From: a virus
Length of the DNA: 64,000 bases
Virus record (IMG/VR): IMGVR_UViG_3300046331_000099
Coordinates: 1-64,000 of that record
Direction: 5' to 3' (one strand)
In this document: positions 7,143-15,295 of the stretch, piece after piece
How positions within the stretch are numbered: the stretch's first letter is position 1
Layout: each line of letters begins with the position of its first letter
The notes under the pieces: generated by a model
The model's input: the letters and a program-made list of their open reading frames with translations, nothing else
The model's database searches: none
Told to the model about the DNA's origin: nothing
Translations under genes and position numbers: made by a program

Positions 7143-8195
7143 TCACAGAGCCAAGTAGTTGTAGCCAGCACTTTTGTTACGTGTTACAACACAGATAGCG
7201 TTGTCCATTTCGTAGATGAAGCGTCCTTCACTTGCATCGACCTTTACAATGTGGTTGGGTGTAAAGGTCAAGTCTTTCCACTCAGAGTCGTCGTTCTCTG
7301 GTTCTGGATCCCACTCAAAGTAGATAGTACCAGTCAGTGGGTTGCCTTTCCAAGAACCCTTGGCTGCATCTTTAACTTCCTCACCATCAACAATCAGCTT
7401 GCAAGAGAACTCACCAACATTGTTGAACTCTGGTTTAGCGTTCAGCATGGTCAATGCATCTTGTGGTGATTCGTTGTAGCGATTCATTTCTTCCACTAAT
7501 GCCTTCAGCATGTCAAAGTTGAATTGCTCGAACAGAGCAGCGATTTCCACGATCTTTTCGATGTATTCTTTATTGTCCAAACGTTCATCGCAGTACTCAC
7601 GAATGAAACCAGAGTCTAAACCTTTGAAGTCGATCATGTAGTAGATACGACCTGGACGGTTACGCATGTGCTCATTGACACGCCACTTGTCGTTACAAGT
7701 CAGGATGAACAACTTGCGAGAAGGGAACACACCATCCAACAAGGTCAGTGCAGCTTCTTGTTGATCGTTATCATAAACCTTTTCGAACTCATCAAACAAG
7801 ATGATACATTGCTGCTCGATGTCCTGCATGAACTTGTTGAATGCATCACCAGTCCATGGAGCATTGATGATGATAGTTGGTACACCAACCTTTGCAGCCT
7901 CGATGGACAGAGTCTTGGCAAGCAATGTCTTGCCAGAACCCTTCTCACCATTCAGCATAATGCCAGTAGAGTTAGGACGATCGAAGAATGTATTCAAGAT
8001 ACGATCTGCGTGTCGAGTTGTATTGCCATACAACTTTGGAACTTGAGGGAACGAATCCACCATTTCCAAGAAGAACTGACCAGTCATCTCGTTGCGTTTG
8101 ACGGTGTAATTACCGACAGGCAACGTTGGCTGCAGATCCATTGCTTCCTCTGACACGACAGAGTACATATTACCATTACGAATAAAGTGAGACAT
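7143..8195 (-). CDS. AAA+ ATPase
   Basis: The 350-residue protein has a Walker A (GEKGSGKTLLAK near residue 83), a Walker B (IILFDEFEKV near residue 132), a sensor-like TCND and an arginine-finger region (NRPGR near residue 178). The C-terminal 100 residues are a separate beta-rich domain. Such proteins remodel protein or nucleic-acid complexes; similar stand-alone AAA genes occur in many T4-like phages without assigned substrates. It is monocistronic with its own promoter. Confidence 0.75.
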   Translation of the reverse strand: MSHFIRNGNMYSVVSEEAMDLQPTLPVGNYTVKRNEMTGQFFLEMVDSFPQVPKLYGNTTRHADRILNTFFDRPNSTGIMLNGEKGSGKTLLAKTLSIEAAKVGVPTIIINAPWTGDAFNKFMQDIEQQCIILFDEFEKVYDNDQQEAALTLLDGVFPSRKLFILTCNDKWRVNEHMRNRPGRIYYMIDFKGLDSGFIREYCDERLDNKEYIEKIVEIAALFEQFNFDMLKALVEEMNRYNESPQDALTMLNAKPEFNNVGEFSCKLIVDGEEVKDAAKGSWKGNPLTGTIYFEWDPEPENDDSEWKDLTFTPNHIVKVDASEGRFIYEMDNAICVVTRNKSAGYNYLAL

Positions 8196-8255
8196 TCAAA
8201 ATCCTTAAAACAGCTTCAACAAGTACCTATTGAAAATAGGATTTTTATAAATACA

Positions 8256-8284
8256 ATTATACAACAAAATTCTTTGCAAGGCAA
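8256..8284 (-). promoter_or_regulatory. Sigma70-type promoter for the AAA gene
   Basis: Minus-strand TTGCCT-17-TATAAT. The leader below it contains a small hairpin (CCTAT/ATAGG, 8226-8240). Confidence 0.7.
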
Positions 8285-8290
8285 CTAAAG

Positions 8291-8968
8291 ATGACCATTT
8301 ATCTCTACATTAAAACCCACAACGTTACAGGGCTGGAGTATTTCGGTAAAACAACCAAAAAAGACCCACATAAGTACACTGGCTCTGGTAAGTATTGGAA
8401 ACGACACCTAAAGAAGCACGGCTCAGATTTCACGACTGAGATTATCGCAACTTTTCAAGATGACGATTCATGTAAAGAATTCGCATTAAATTTCTCCAAA
8501 GAAAATGACATCGTTGACTCTCCTAACTGGGCAAACCTACAAGAAGAAAATGGTCTTGATGGAGCACCAGTAGGACACGAGGGACACAAGTTCACTCAAG
8601 AACAGTTACAAAAGATTTCAGAATCATCTAAACAACGATGGGCAGACCCAGAATTTAAAAAGATGATGGTTAAAAATCAGACATCAAGTTGGACGGAACA
8701 AAGAAAACAAGAACAGACCGAAAGATTAACTGGAATAAAAAGACCAGAACATTCTGAAAAGATGCGTGGTCGAAATTTTCTAACTGACGATCATCCGTTC
8801 TATGCTACACATAAGACAGAAGAACACAAACAGAAAATCAAAGAGGCTCTGTCAGATAAACCGAAATCACAAGAACATAAAGACAAGTTAAAGGTACCAA
8901 AACTTCGATGCTGTAGATTATCAGACAGAAAAGAAGTTTCGGTAAATTCACTAGCAAGATATCCTTAA
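8291..8968 (+). CDS. GIY-YIG homing endonuclease with NUMOD3-type repeats
   Basis: This is the only plus-strand gene I support. The N-terminus (MTIYLYIKTHNVTGLEYFGK) fits the GIY-YIG fold (YLYIK, then GLEYFGKT), and residues 95-200 contain NUMOD3-like helical DNA-binding repeats (HKFTQEQLQKISESSKQRW, IKRPEHSEKMRG). Free-standing genes of this type are mobile and cut intronless or empty target sites. Its opposite orientation between two minus-strand genes supports recent insertion. No plus-strand promoter is evident. Confidence 0.8.
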   Translation: MTIYLYIKTHNVTGLEYFGKTTKKDPHKYTGSGKYWKRHLKKHGSDFTTEIIATFQDDDSCKEFALNFSKENDIVDSPNWANLQEENGLDGAPVGHEGHKFTQEQLQKISESSKQRWADPEFKKMMVKNQTSSWTEQRKQEQTERLTGIKRPEHSEKMRGRNFLTDDHPFYATHKTEEHKQKIKEALSDKPKSQEHKDKLKVPKLRCCRLSDRKEVSVNSLARYP

Positions 8969-10005
8969 TCTTTCTGATTGCACAGGTAAGAATTTGATAT
9001 CGCTTTGAAGCTCATACCACCATCGACTTGCTTGAATACGATACCTTCACGCTCAGTATCACCAAGCAGAGACTTACCTTCAGCGAATGCAAGCAGTTGT
9101 GGAATATCAGTCAGACCAAGAGTGTCGTACATATCAGCAGTGTATGCAAGAACAGGCACATGCTTCAGTCCCATCTGCTCGATCAGACGACGACGGTCTT
9201 GTGGCAGCAGGTATTCACCAGCACGGATGTTGTACACATCAAACACACGGAACTCGCATTCCTTGAGATTGTAGATGTTGCCTTGAATTCCTGGTCCAAT
9301 CAATTCGCCTTGGATAGCAAAGTCCCAGAACTCATCGACAGCCATCATCTTTTCTTGGATACCTTCCTTGCGAGCAGTAGCCCAGAAAGAGTTACCTTCG
9401 GTTTCTTTCAGATCCATGTTACGAGAGCAGACACCGAACTCACCCTTGATCTGGTACACAGTCATTGAAGATCCTTCCAGCTTCTCAGTGATTTCGAACT
9501 TCAAACCAGCCTCGTTCGCAGCAACAATTTCTTTCTTTAGGTTTTGAGCACGTTCTTGATCAGTCTTTGGAATCAGAGAAGGAAAGTTACCTTTACACAC
9601 ACCAGCAAGTTGTGCGTTCAATGGCTTTTCCCACTTCTTGATGCCAAGAATTTCAGTCAGGTCATCACCTTCAACGAAGGCATCCATCTGAAAATCTGTT
9701 TTGATCTCACGCAGAGGCATCAGCAAACCCTGAGACAATTGGCCACGCAGCTTGATAGTCTTTAGACGTTCACCCTTAACACCTTCAAACTCACGAGGCT
9801 CTTTACCTTTAGACAGGAATGGAGCAAGTTCAGTCGGGATCCAAGAGTCGATCTCGAAGTACACAGCCAAGTCGCCGACATTATAGAGACCCTTCTGAGC
9901 CACTACCTTCCAACCACCGACAACGGCACACTCAATGGCATCTGCACCTTCGATGGGGTTCAGTTCATCAATTCGAACAATTTTAGCAAGTTTACGCATT
10001 TTCAA
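8965..10005 (-). CDS. RNA ligase, DRB0094/Rnl5-type
   Basis: The 346-residue protein starts with an OB-like region (KIVRIDELNPIEGADAIECA, GLYNVGDLAVYFEIDSWIP) and then has the nucleotidyltransferase motif I EKLEGSSMTVY with the adenylated lysine near residue 182, plus downstream motifs (GVCSRN, GELIGPGIQGN, EGIVFK). This order matches the Deinococcus-type RNA ligases. They seal 3'-OH/5'-phosphate RNA nicks, and such an enzyme could repair cleaved tRNAs or ligate permuted tRNA products. Confidence 0.85.
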   Translation of the reverse strand: MKMRKLAKIVRIDELNPIEGADAIECAVVGGWKVVAQKGLYNVGDLAVYFEIDSWIPTELAPFLSKGKEPREFEGVKGERLKTIKLRGQLSQGLLMPLREIKTDFQMDAFVEGDDLTEILGIKKWEKPLNAQLAGVCKGNFPSLIPKTDQERAQNLKKEIVAANEAGLKFEITEKLEGSSMTVYQIKGEFGVCSRNMDLKETEGNSFWATARKEGIQEKMMAVDEFWDFAIQGELIGPGIQGNIYNLKECEFRVFDVYNIRAGEYLLPQDRRRLIEQMGLKHVPVLAYTADMYDTLGLTDIPQLLAFAEGKSLLGDTEREGIVFKQVDGGMSFKAISNSYLCNQKD

Positions 10006-10348
10006 TTTCCTTCATAACAAATAAGTTTTGTGGTACTGGACCAAACAACGAATACAATTGTCTACTTGATGTAGACGCCACCGCAAGTTTCATACTTTTC
10101 TTGGCAGCTTGTGTCTTGTAATAGGCACGGGCGATTCGGTTACGAACAGCACCACGACTATTGTTACACTGATAACATGCAGCGACTAGGTTAGACGAAC
10201 ATTCGATCTTATGGTGTTTCGGGCTAGACCATTTATCAACCAAGTGTTCAATTGTCGCTTGGCTTGGAGACTTATTAGTCTGGTTCATTTCGCAGTTACA
10301 GTAATAGCACTTATTACCCTGCCGTGAAATTAAACTAAAGAGAGTCAT
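9992..10348 (-). CDS. HNH endonuclease
   Basis: The protein has CYYCNCEM near residue 14, IEHLVDKW near residue 33 and CYQCNNSRG near residue 58, which is the zinc-stabilised HNH layout. It is 118 residues and overlaps the start of the RNA ligase gene. It is probably a small homing or packaging-type nuclease; the lack of a further DNA-binding domain leaves the role open. Confidence 0.75.
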   Translation of the reverse strand: MTLFSLISRQGNKCYYCNCEMNQTNKSPSQATIEHLVDKWSSPKHHKIECSSNLVAACYQCNNSRGAVRNRIARAYYKTQAAKKSMKLAVASTSSRQLYSLFGPVPQNLFVMKEIENA

Positions 10349-10566
10349 TAGTAAGCCACACCGTAGGCATAGAATTTACCATTATCGTATTGACCAGTTT
10401 CCCAGCTGACACGACGATTACCACAGTCACAACGACGATCCACTCCATCCCAACCATCGCAGACTACGTCTTCATCGTAGTCCATACAGTTTTGACCTTC
10501 AAACTCATCCACACCACCAGCATCAATGCCAGCTTGGATAGCTTCTTCAGCAGTGTTATAGCTCAT
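10348..10566 (-). CDS. Hypothetical acidic protein (72 aa)
   Basis: An acidic 72-residue protein with CMDYDEDVVCDGW and RRCDCGNRR, so four cysteines that could bind a metal. It shares one base with the HNH gene stop. The family is not recognised. Confidence 0.55.
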   Translation of the reverse strand: MSYNTAEEAIQAGIDAGGVDEFEGQNCMDYDEDVVCDGWDGVDRRCDCGNRRVSWETGQYDNGKFYAYGVAY

Positions 10567-10575
10567 GATAACTCC

Positions 10576-10977
10576 TTAGTTCTTGTACAAGATAGCAGAT
10601 TTTGGATAAACTTGACCAGTCTGAGCAGGGAGGATCACTGGGTTGCCGTTTACTGTGTAGACCACGTACATCATGTGAACATCAACTCTACGTGTGCTCT
10701 TACCAGAAGTGCGTGATTCGTTGTAGCCTTCGGGCTGATATCCTTGGAACTCAGCTGTGACTTTCTCGTTAGCAAAGGTCTTTGGAGTTTGGTTAGTCCA
10801 GTGATAACTCACACCGTAGGCAAAACCTGCAACGACCACAGCAAAAAAGAAGTAAACAAAGAACGATTCACGCTCAACGAACAAGCAAATGATCAGGGCA
10901 ATTATGCAGAAAGTAACTACAATACCAAAGCCTGTGTGATCAACTGGAATGAGTGCGAGAGGGTGGAACGTATACAT
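10576..10977 (-). CDS. Membrane protein (133 aa)
   Basis: Two hydrophobic segments (residues 18-34 and 39-56) precede a soluble C-terminal domain. The gene is first in its operon, below the promoter at 11009-11037. The function is unknown. Confidence 0.6.
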   Translation of the reverse strand: MYTFHPLALIPVDHTGFGIVVTFCIIALIICLFVERESFFVYFFFAVVVAGFAYGVSYHWTNQTPKTFANEKVTAEFQGYQPEGYNESRTSGKSTRRVDVHMMYVVYTVNGNPVILPAQTGQVYPKSAILYKN

Positions 10978-11008
10978 TTGGGTCTTTCTTTCCTAATCAA
11001 CTGTAGTT

Positions 11009-11037
11009 ATTATACAGTGGATCTGCAAAAGTGTCAA
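11009..11037 (-). promoter_or_regulatory. Strong sigma70 promoter
   Basis: Minus-strand TTGACA-17-TATAAT is a consensus match. It follows immediately on the terminator after the NadV gene. Confidence 0.9.
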
Positions 11038-11047
11038 CAACTAAATT

Positions 11048-11076
11048 GAAAGACCCCACTTAGTGTGGGGTCTTTC
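11048..11076 (-). terminator. Rho-independent terminator after NadV
   Basis: A stem of about 12 bp (GAAAGACCCCAC with GTGGGGTCTTTC) and a T-rich tail end the NAD operon. Confidence 0.8.
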
Positions 11077-11092
11077 TAAGTAAACTTTAAGT

Positions 11093-12493
11093 TTACTTTT
11101 TAGTGTTGGCTCGAACCGTTGCAAAGTCAATTTCGTTGAACAGTGCACCATTCATGTAGACGGTCTTCATAGCCTCTGTCCAACCTCCTACACCCTTGTC
11201 TGACCAACCAGTTGGAGCAGTCACACCAGAAGCGAACTCGCCTCCTGAGTTGGTCCAAAGTTTAACACGACCACCTTTAGAACGCTTTCCAGAGTCGGTT
11301 ACAGGGTCTTTTACAACATCCTGCCACACGCCATTGATCTGGATAGACGAACACTTCATGGCGAATCGTTGAGTGTCTCGGTTGACGATTTGGAGCAGAG
11401 CACCGCCCATACCGAAGGCAATGTTGTCAGCTGACCATCCCATTGCCATGAATGCACCAAGGATAGAACGGATGGACAACTCATTGACCCCATCCCCTTG
11501 GATAAGTCGGACATTGTTAAGGACTTTGAAACCCTTGGCGTTTGTGGTGTATCCAAATTTTGCTCCTAAAATTTCAATCAGCTTACGGTTAACTACAACA
11601 GGATCACCAGAGTCAGGACGAATCACGACAGTGGCACCAGAAGCGACCACTTCGTCACGCAGTTCTTCACCCCAGAGTTTCTCTGCAGCATTGTAGATGT
11701 CATAGCTATCACTAACAACAGCAAGGATAGAACCTTCACGACCGAATTGCTTCAGCATGTTGCGGTATGCATCTACTTCACCCTCACGACCCCAAGAAGT
11801 GATAGTACTGTGTTCGGCAGCTGGAATTGAAAAGCCAGCGATGCCAGCATTGTAATATTCACGAGCGTACAGTACACCAGTAATAGTGTCGGAACCCATA
11901 AAGTTAACCAAGTGGGCAGCGCCACCAATTCCCGCAGACTCCATTGAAGAGACACCACGAGCACCAAAGTCATGCAACTTAAAATCAATAGCAGTAGGGT
12001 CACCAGTTTTCTCCAAGTATTCAGCAATCACTTGCTTGATTGTATAAGACTGGGTTGCCACAGTTGTACCATACCATACGGCACGGAGCACTGCAGTTTC
12101 CAGATAAGTCGTCAGCCAGAAACATTCTGGGTCTGTGTTTTCGACAGTCGCCAGAACATTCGAGACAGGCACCACAGTGCCTTCAGGTACAGCACGAATG
12201 ACCAAAGGTAAGTAACCTTCGTGCTTATCAAGGATGTATTGCCAGCCCTCACGATTAAATGGTTCGCCGTGGGCTGTAAGAATCTCATCTGCAACATCAA
12301 TGTCGGCTTGTGTGATGGGGTCAAGTAAATACTCCTTAATGAACGCTTGAAGACCGAACATCAATGTACGATCGTATTGACCACCACGAGATTCGATGTA
12401 AGAATAAACGCCAGTTGTGCCAGCAGGATATTGTTTGAACATGCTTGTCTTGTACGAGTCAGTGTTCAGGATAAGGTTTTTTGCGAGTTTCAT
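11093..12493 (-). CDS. nadV: Nicotinamide phosphoribosyltransferase
   Basis: The 466-residue product matches the NAMPT/NadV family in length and motifs: LHDFGARGVSSMESAG near residue 168, PAAEHSTITSWGR near residue 225 and VVIRPDSGDP near residue 287 for phosphoribosyl binding. It joins nicotinamide and PRPP to give NMN. With the NMN adenylyltransferase encoded just upstream it forms a two-step route from nicotinamide to NAD. Phage versions are known to restore NAD after depletion by host defences. The gene is followed by a terminator. Confidence 0.93.
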   Translation of the reverse strand: MKLAKNLILNTDSYKTSMFKQYPAGTTGVYSYIESRGGQYDRTLMFGLQAFIKEYLLDPITQADIDVADEILTAHGEPFNREGWQYILDKHEGYLPLVIRAVPEGTVVPVSNVLATVENTDPECFWLTTYLETAVLRAVWYGTTVATQSYTIKQVIAEYLEKTGDPTAIDFKLHDFGARGVSSMESAGIGGAAHLVNFMGSDTITGVLYAREYYNAGIAGFSIPAAEHSTITSWGREGEVDAYRNMLKQFGREGSILAVVSDSYDIYNAAEKLWGEELRDEVVASGATVVIRPDSGDPVVVNRKLIEILGAKFGYTTNAKGFKVLNNVRLIQGDGVNELSIRSILGAFMAMGWSADNIAFGMGGALLQIVNRDTQRFAMKCSSIQINGVWQDVVKDPVTDSGKRSKGGRVKLWTNSGGEFASGVTAPTGWSDKGVGGWTEAMKTVYMNGALFNEIDFATVRANTKK

Positions 12494-12509
12494 GATTAGC
12501 TCCTAATCT

Positions 12510-13484
12510 TTACAGTTTTGAAAATGCTGGCATTGGGTTAACACCAGTTACTTTTGACAAGATGTCTTTGTGGTCGTCATACATCTGAATTGTATTCAGT
12601 GCATCAGTGAGTGGCACCCACTTACACAAAGCAGCATCGTCTGCACCATTGGCACGTGGCAACGAGAAATCAGGATTTGGGTTGATTCTCATGTACACAG
12701 CCATAGTGTTTCGGGGAATACCGAATGAACGACTTGGATCGTCGAACAGTTCAGTCTTCACGATAGAGCCACGGAGAACTTTCTCTGGAACTCTAACATT
12801 GGTTTCTTCGATCAGTTCACGGATGGCACAATCGAGGAATGTTTCACGTTGGTTGCGGAAACCGCCTGGAAGTGCCCATGCACCACGACCTGGAGCAAAT
12901 TTGCGTTGTATGAGAAGAACGTGACCTTGGCACTCGAGTATCGCATCACTGCAGTTGAAGTTAAGGGTTTCAGGGAATGGGTAGTTAGCAAAAGTTACCT
13001 TCTCTTTCTGATAGAATGCGTAGTCGTCTTGAACAGTTGATGGCATGTCTGGATCTTTCAGATCGAACATGCGTTGGCGAACAGCTGTGGCGTTCACGTT
13101 GTACTGTGACTCAATACTCTTGAATGGCCAATCTGGGAACCATGTAAGATAGTTGTTACCTTCTTTCATGTGTCCAAACAAGGTTGGTACACCCATGTCG
13201 TAGTGTTCAACAGTGGCACGCACATCAGACATCCATTGAGAATCTGAGTAGCGATAGTCGTTTAGTGGGAGAATTTCGTAGTTGGAGATATTTGCAGTAC
13301 GCAATTTGTTACGCAACATCTGTACACGCTCTTGGAATGTCCAAGGGTTTTTGATTGATCGACATTGATTCGCAGAACCAACGAGGATGTAGAGTTTCTC
13401 TACTTGAGAAGCGGCAATGCCCAGTGCGTGGACATGTCCTTGGTGGACGGGTTGAAAACGTCCGATGAAGATTCCTGATTTCAT
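12510..13484 (-). CDS. nadM: Bifunctional NMN adenylyltransferase/Nudix hydrolase
   Basis: Residues 1-170 carry the nucleotidyltransferase signature (GIFIGRFQPVHQGHVHALG near residue 4). Residues 190-324 contain a Nudix box (GGFRNQRETFLDCAIRELIE then EET). This NMNAT-Nudix fusion makes NAD from NMN and ATP and hydrolyses ADP-ribose-like compounds. It sits 16 bases before nadV in the same operon. Confidence 0.9.
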   Translation of the reverse strand: MKSGIFIGRFQPVHQGHVHALGIAASQVEKLYILVGSANQCRSIKNPWTFQERVQMLRNKLRTANISNYEILPLNDYRYSDSQWMSDVRATVEHYDMGVPTLFGHMKEGNNYLTWFPDWPFKSIESQYNVNATAVRQRMFDLKDPDMPSTVQDDYAFYQKEKVTFANYPFPETLNFNCSDAILECQGHVLLIQRKFAPGRGAWALPGGFRNQRETFLDCAIRELIEETNVRVPEKVLRGSIVKTELFDDPSRSFGIPRNTMAVYMRINPNPDFSLPRANGADDAALCKWVPLTDALNTIQMYDDHKDILSKVTGVNPMPAFSKL

Positions 13485-13511
13485 TTTCTTAGCTCCTAAG
13501 AATTCATTGTA

Positions 13512-13531
13512 GAGTCTGACTACCAGACTCT
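13512..13531 (-). other. Leader hairpin of the NAD operon
   Basis: A short perfect hairpin (AGAGTCTG/CAGACTCT) lies between the promoter at 13542-13570 and the nadM start. It may stabilise the leader; no regulatory ligand is apparent. Confidence 0.4.
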
Positions 13532-13541
13532 TTGTTTATAT

Positions 13542-13570
13542 ATCTTATTCTAAACTCACTTGCAAGTCAA
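13542..13570 (-). promoter_or_regulatory. Sigma70-type promoter for NAD operon
   Basis: Minus-strand TTGACT-17-TAAGAT overlaps the end of the HD-domain gene and precedes nadM-nadV. Confidence 0.65.
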
Positions 13571-14005
13571 GCGATCTTTGATCTCAGTATAGAACATTTG
13601 GTACTTAGCGATTCGAGCGATGTCTTTCTCAGTCACACCCTTCAACCGACGGATATCGGTATTGTGTCGCAAGTCAGCCATCTTAACACGCATGGCGTCT
13701 TCGCTGGAGAACACAGCAGCTTTGTACTCTTCGTAAGTCTGGCCACGTTGCTTTGTGAGACACTGGAGACCTTTGATAACTCGCTCAGAGATGCCAGCGT
13801 CACGTAGATCTTGGTAAGTAACGTCAGTGTCTTCAATCACGTCATGACCAAGAGCCATACACATCAGTTCTTCGTCGTCAGACTTTAGGTAGTGCATCAC
13901 TTTTAGAGGATGGAGAATGTAGGGATTTCCACCCTTGTCGAATTGACCATGGTGTGCATTAACAGCGATGTTAAGCATTTTGTCGAGCATTTCGCCTTTT
14001 CTCAT
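13556..14005 (-). CDS. HD-domain phosphohydrolase (SpoT/MESH1-like)
   Basis: The 149-residue protein shows the single-domain RelA/SpoT hydrolase motifs: HHGQFDKGGNPYILHPLKV near residues 18-36, the metal-binding HDVIEDT near residue 53 and VKMADLRHN near residue 106. Stand-alone enzymes of this type remove the 3'-pyrophosphate of (p)ppGpp or act on NADPH. In a phage it could relieve the stringent response. No synthetase domain is present. Confidence 0.8.
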   Translation of the reverse strand: MRKGEMLDKMLNIAVNAHHGQFDKGGNPYILHPLKVMHYLKSDDEELMCMALGHDVIEDTDVTYQDLRDAGISERVIKGLQCLTKQRGQTYEEYKAAVFSSEDAMRVKMADLRHNTDIRRLKGVTEKDIARIAKYQMFYTEIKDRLTCK

Positions 14006-14031
14006 AATCTCTTCTCCTAATCAGTAACTTT

Positions 14032-14060
14032 ATTATACCACAGTTCTTAGAGAAAGACAA
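14032..14060 (-). promoter_or_regulatory. Sigma70-type promoter for HD gene
   Basis: Minus-strand TTGTCT-17-TATAAT, overlapping the last codons of the small membrane protein gene. Confidence 0.8.
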
Positions 14061-14163
14061 CCACGCAGATTAAACCCATGATGACAATAAGGGCAATAGA
14101 GTCAGCCAGATCCTCTCCAGAACTAATACTTTTGGTTGACTTTAAGTAATCGTACCACTTCAT
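14047..14163 (-). CDS. Small membrane protein (38 aa)
   Basis: The product (MKWYDYLKSTKSISSGEDLA...) ends in one transmembrane helix (SIALIVIMGLICVVVFL). The ATG overlaps the stop of the phosphatase gene (ATGA) with GGGA upstream. The function is unknown. Confidence 0.55.
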   Translation of the reverse strand: MKWYDYLKSTKSISSGEDLADSIALIVIMGLICVVVFL

Positions 14164-14654
14164 TCCCAGTCTCCTACAGGCACTACAATGCCACCAGTTG
14201 TTACGACACCGTTCACCACTTGGGATGGCTCATCGGAGTCGTAAGTCAAGCCCAGAACCTTCATCATCTTGTGCTTGACAAGCATGTTCGGGATTCGGAG
14301 TCGTTCAGTAGCCGTAAAGCCCATCATTGTAGCCACTTCGGTCACAGCACCACTACGACAGATACCAGCGTGACAATGGACGACTACGTTCATTGAGTTA
14401 TCCAGTGCGTATTGGAGCAAGTCGACTAATTCCTGAGCGTCTGCATCACTGATGAGACATTCTTCTGGGAAACTACCATCATTCTCGGCATCTAGGAACT
14501 CAAAGTGACGGGACACCACTTTGAATGGGAACTTTGGTGTAGGGAACGTGGACGCTGGGTCTCCAATCTGGATCAGCATGGCGTTTGGACCAGCATCAAA
14601 GTGGTGTCCATTACGCACAGCGTCCTTACTTACGTTCTCGATCCAGCGAATCAT
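14160..14654 (-). CDS. Dual-specificity protein phosphatase-like
   Basis: The 164-residue protein has the cysteine phosphatase signature HCHAGICRSGAV (HCx5R) near residue 94, preceded by an aspartate-containing loop. Family members dephosphorylate Tyr/Ser/Thr residues or phosphorylated nucleotides and RNA. The substrate cannot be inferred here; RNA 5'-end processing is one option given the nearby RNA enzymes. Confidence 0.75.
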   Translation of the reverse strand: MIRWIENVSKDAVRNGHHFDAGPNAMLIQIGDPASTFPTPKFPFKVVSRHFEFLDAENDGSFPEECLISDADAQELVDLLQYALDNSMNVVVHCHAGICRSGAVTEVATMMGFTATERLRIPNMLVKHKMMKVLGLTYDSDEPSQVVNGVVTTGGIVVPVGDWE

Positions 14655-14866
14655 TTTGTTACCTTTGAAATTTGTACGTCGAAAGTCGACTTGTTCATTT
14701 TGTTGTCGTAGAAGTTAAATGTTCTACCCAAACCAAGACTGTCGCCCATTTCTTCAGCACAGAGACGGACAGCTGCATTTACTGCGATAGAATCACCCAC
14801 GCCACGTTTGATGGCAGTAGCTGTTGAATAGAACGACACACCATTAACAATCACACGATACTTCAT
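14651..14866 (-). CDS. Hypothetical protein (71 aa)
   Basis: A soluble 71-residue protein (MKYRVIVNGVSFYSTATAIK...) that overlaps the phosphatase start. Its N-terminus resembles that of the next small gene (MKYVLITKTG). The function is unknown. Confidence 0.55.
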   Translation of the reverse strand: MKYRVIVNGVSFYSTATAIKRGVGDSIAVNAAVRLCAEEMGDSLGLGRTFNFYDNKMNKSTFDVQISKVTK

Positions 14867-14988
14867 ACCATTTCCTCGATTTCTTCACAACAAATAACTC
14901 CACCATTGATGGAGAGATACAATTCGGCAACAGCCTTAACGTAGAAACACATCACTCGACCAGTCTTTGTAATCAGCACGTATTTCAT
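14863..14988 (-). CDS. Hypothetical protein (41 aa)
   Basis: A 41-residue protein (MKYVLITKTGRVMCFYVKAV...) with AGGAGAACGA before the ATG and an ATGA overlap at its end. It is the first gene of its operon. The function is unknown. Confidence 0.5.
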   Translation of the reverse strand: MKYVLITKTGRVMCFYVKAVAELYLSINGGVICCEEIEEMV

Positions 14989-15012
14989 TCGTTCTCCTAA
15001 GCAGATGACTCT

Positions 15013-15040
15013 ATTATACAGTAACTATGCAAGATGTCAA
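15013..15040 (-). promoter_or_regulatory. Strong sigma70 promoter
   Basis: Minus-strand TTGACA-16-TATAAT, directly downstream of the terminator at 15056-15076. Confidence 0.85.
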
Positions 15041-15055
15041 CAACTAAATTGAGAA

Positions 15056-15076
15056 AACCCTACACTTGGTAGGGTT
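15056..15076 (-). terminator. Rho-independent terminator
   Basis: A 7-bp stem (AACCCTA/TAGGGTT) followed by TTTTCTC ends the 2OG-oxygenase operon. Confidence 0.75.
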
Positions 15077-15096
15077 ATTTCTGGAAAACGAAAGTA

Positions 15097-15294
15097 TTAC
15101 CCTCCTCGAGAGGCTCCTCGACTTGTTGGTCGGGCTGCGATTCGGTTCACTGACTGTTTTACCATCTTAGTTGCTTCGCCTTTGCTCAATCCCCTTGCTT
15201 GAAGTTGCTTACGAGCCTTCTTCTTGGATTTCTTAAGAAGTTTCTCTGCGTGCCACTTGTCGGCGAATGTCATTGGTTTGATTTCTTCTGTCAT
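15097..15294 (-). CDS. Small highly basic protein (65 aa)
   Basis: Residues 20-65 are dominated by lysine and arginine (LLKKSKKKARKQLQARGLSK), ending TSRGASRGG. It is probably nucleic-acid binding. It is the last gene of the oxygenase operon. Confidence 0.6.
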   Translation of the reverse strand: MTEEIKPMTFADKWHAEKLLKKSKKKARKQLQARGLSKGEATKMVKQSVNRIAARPTSRGASRGG

Positions 15295-15295
15295 T

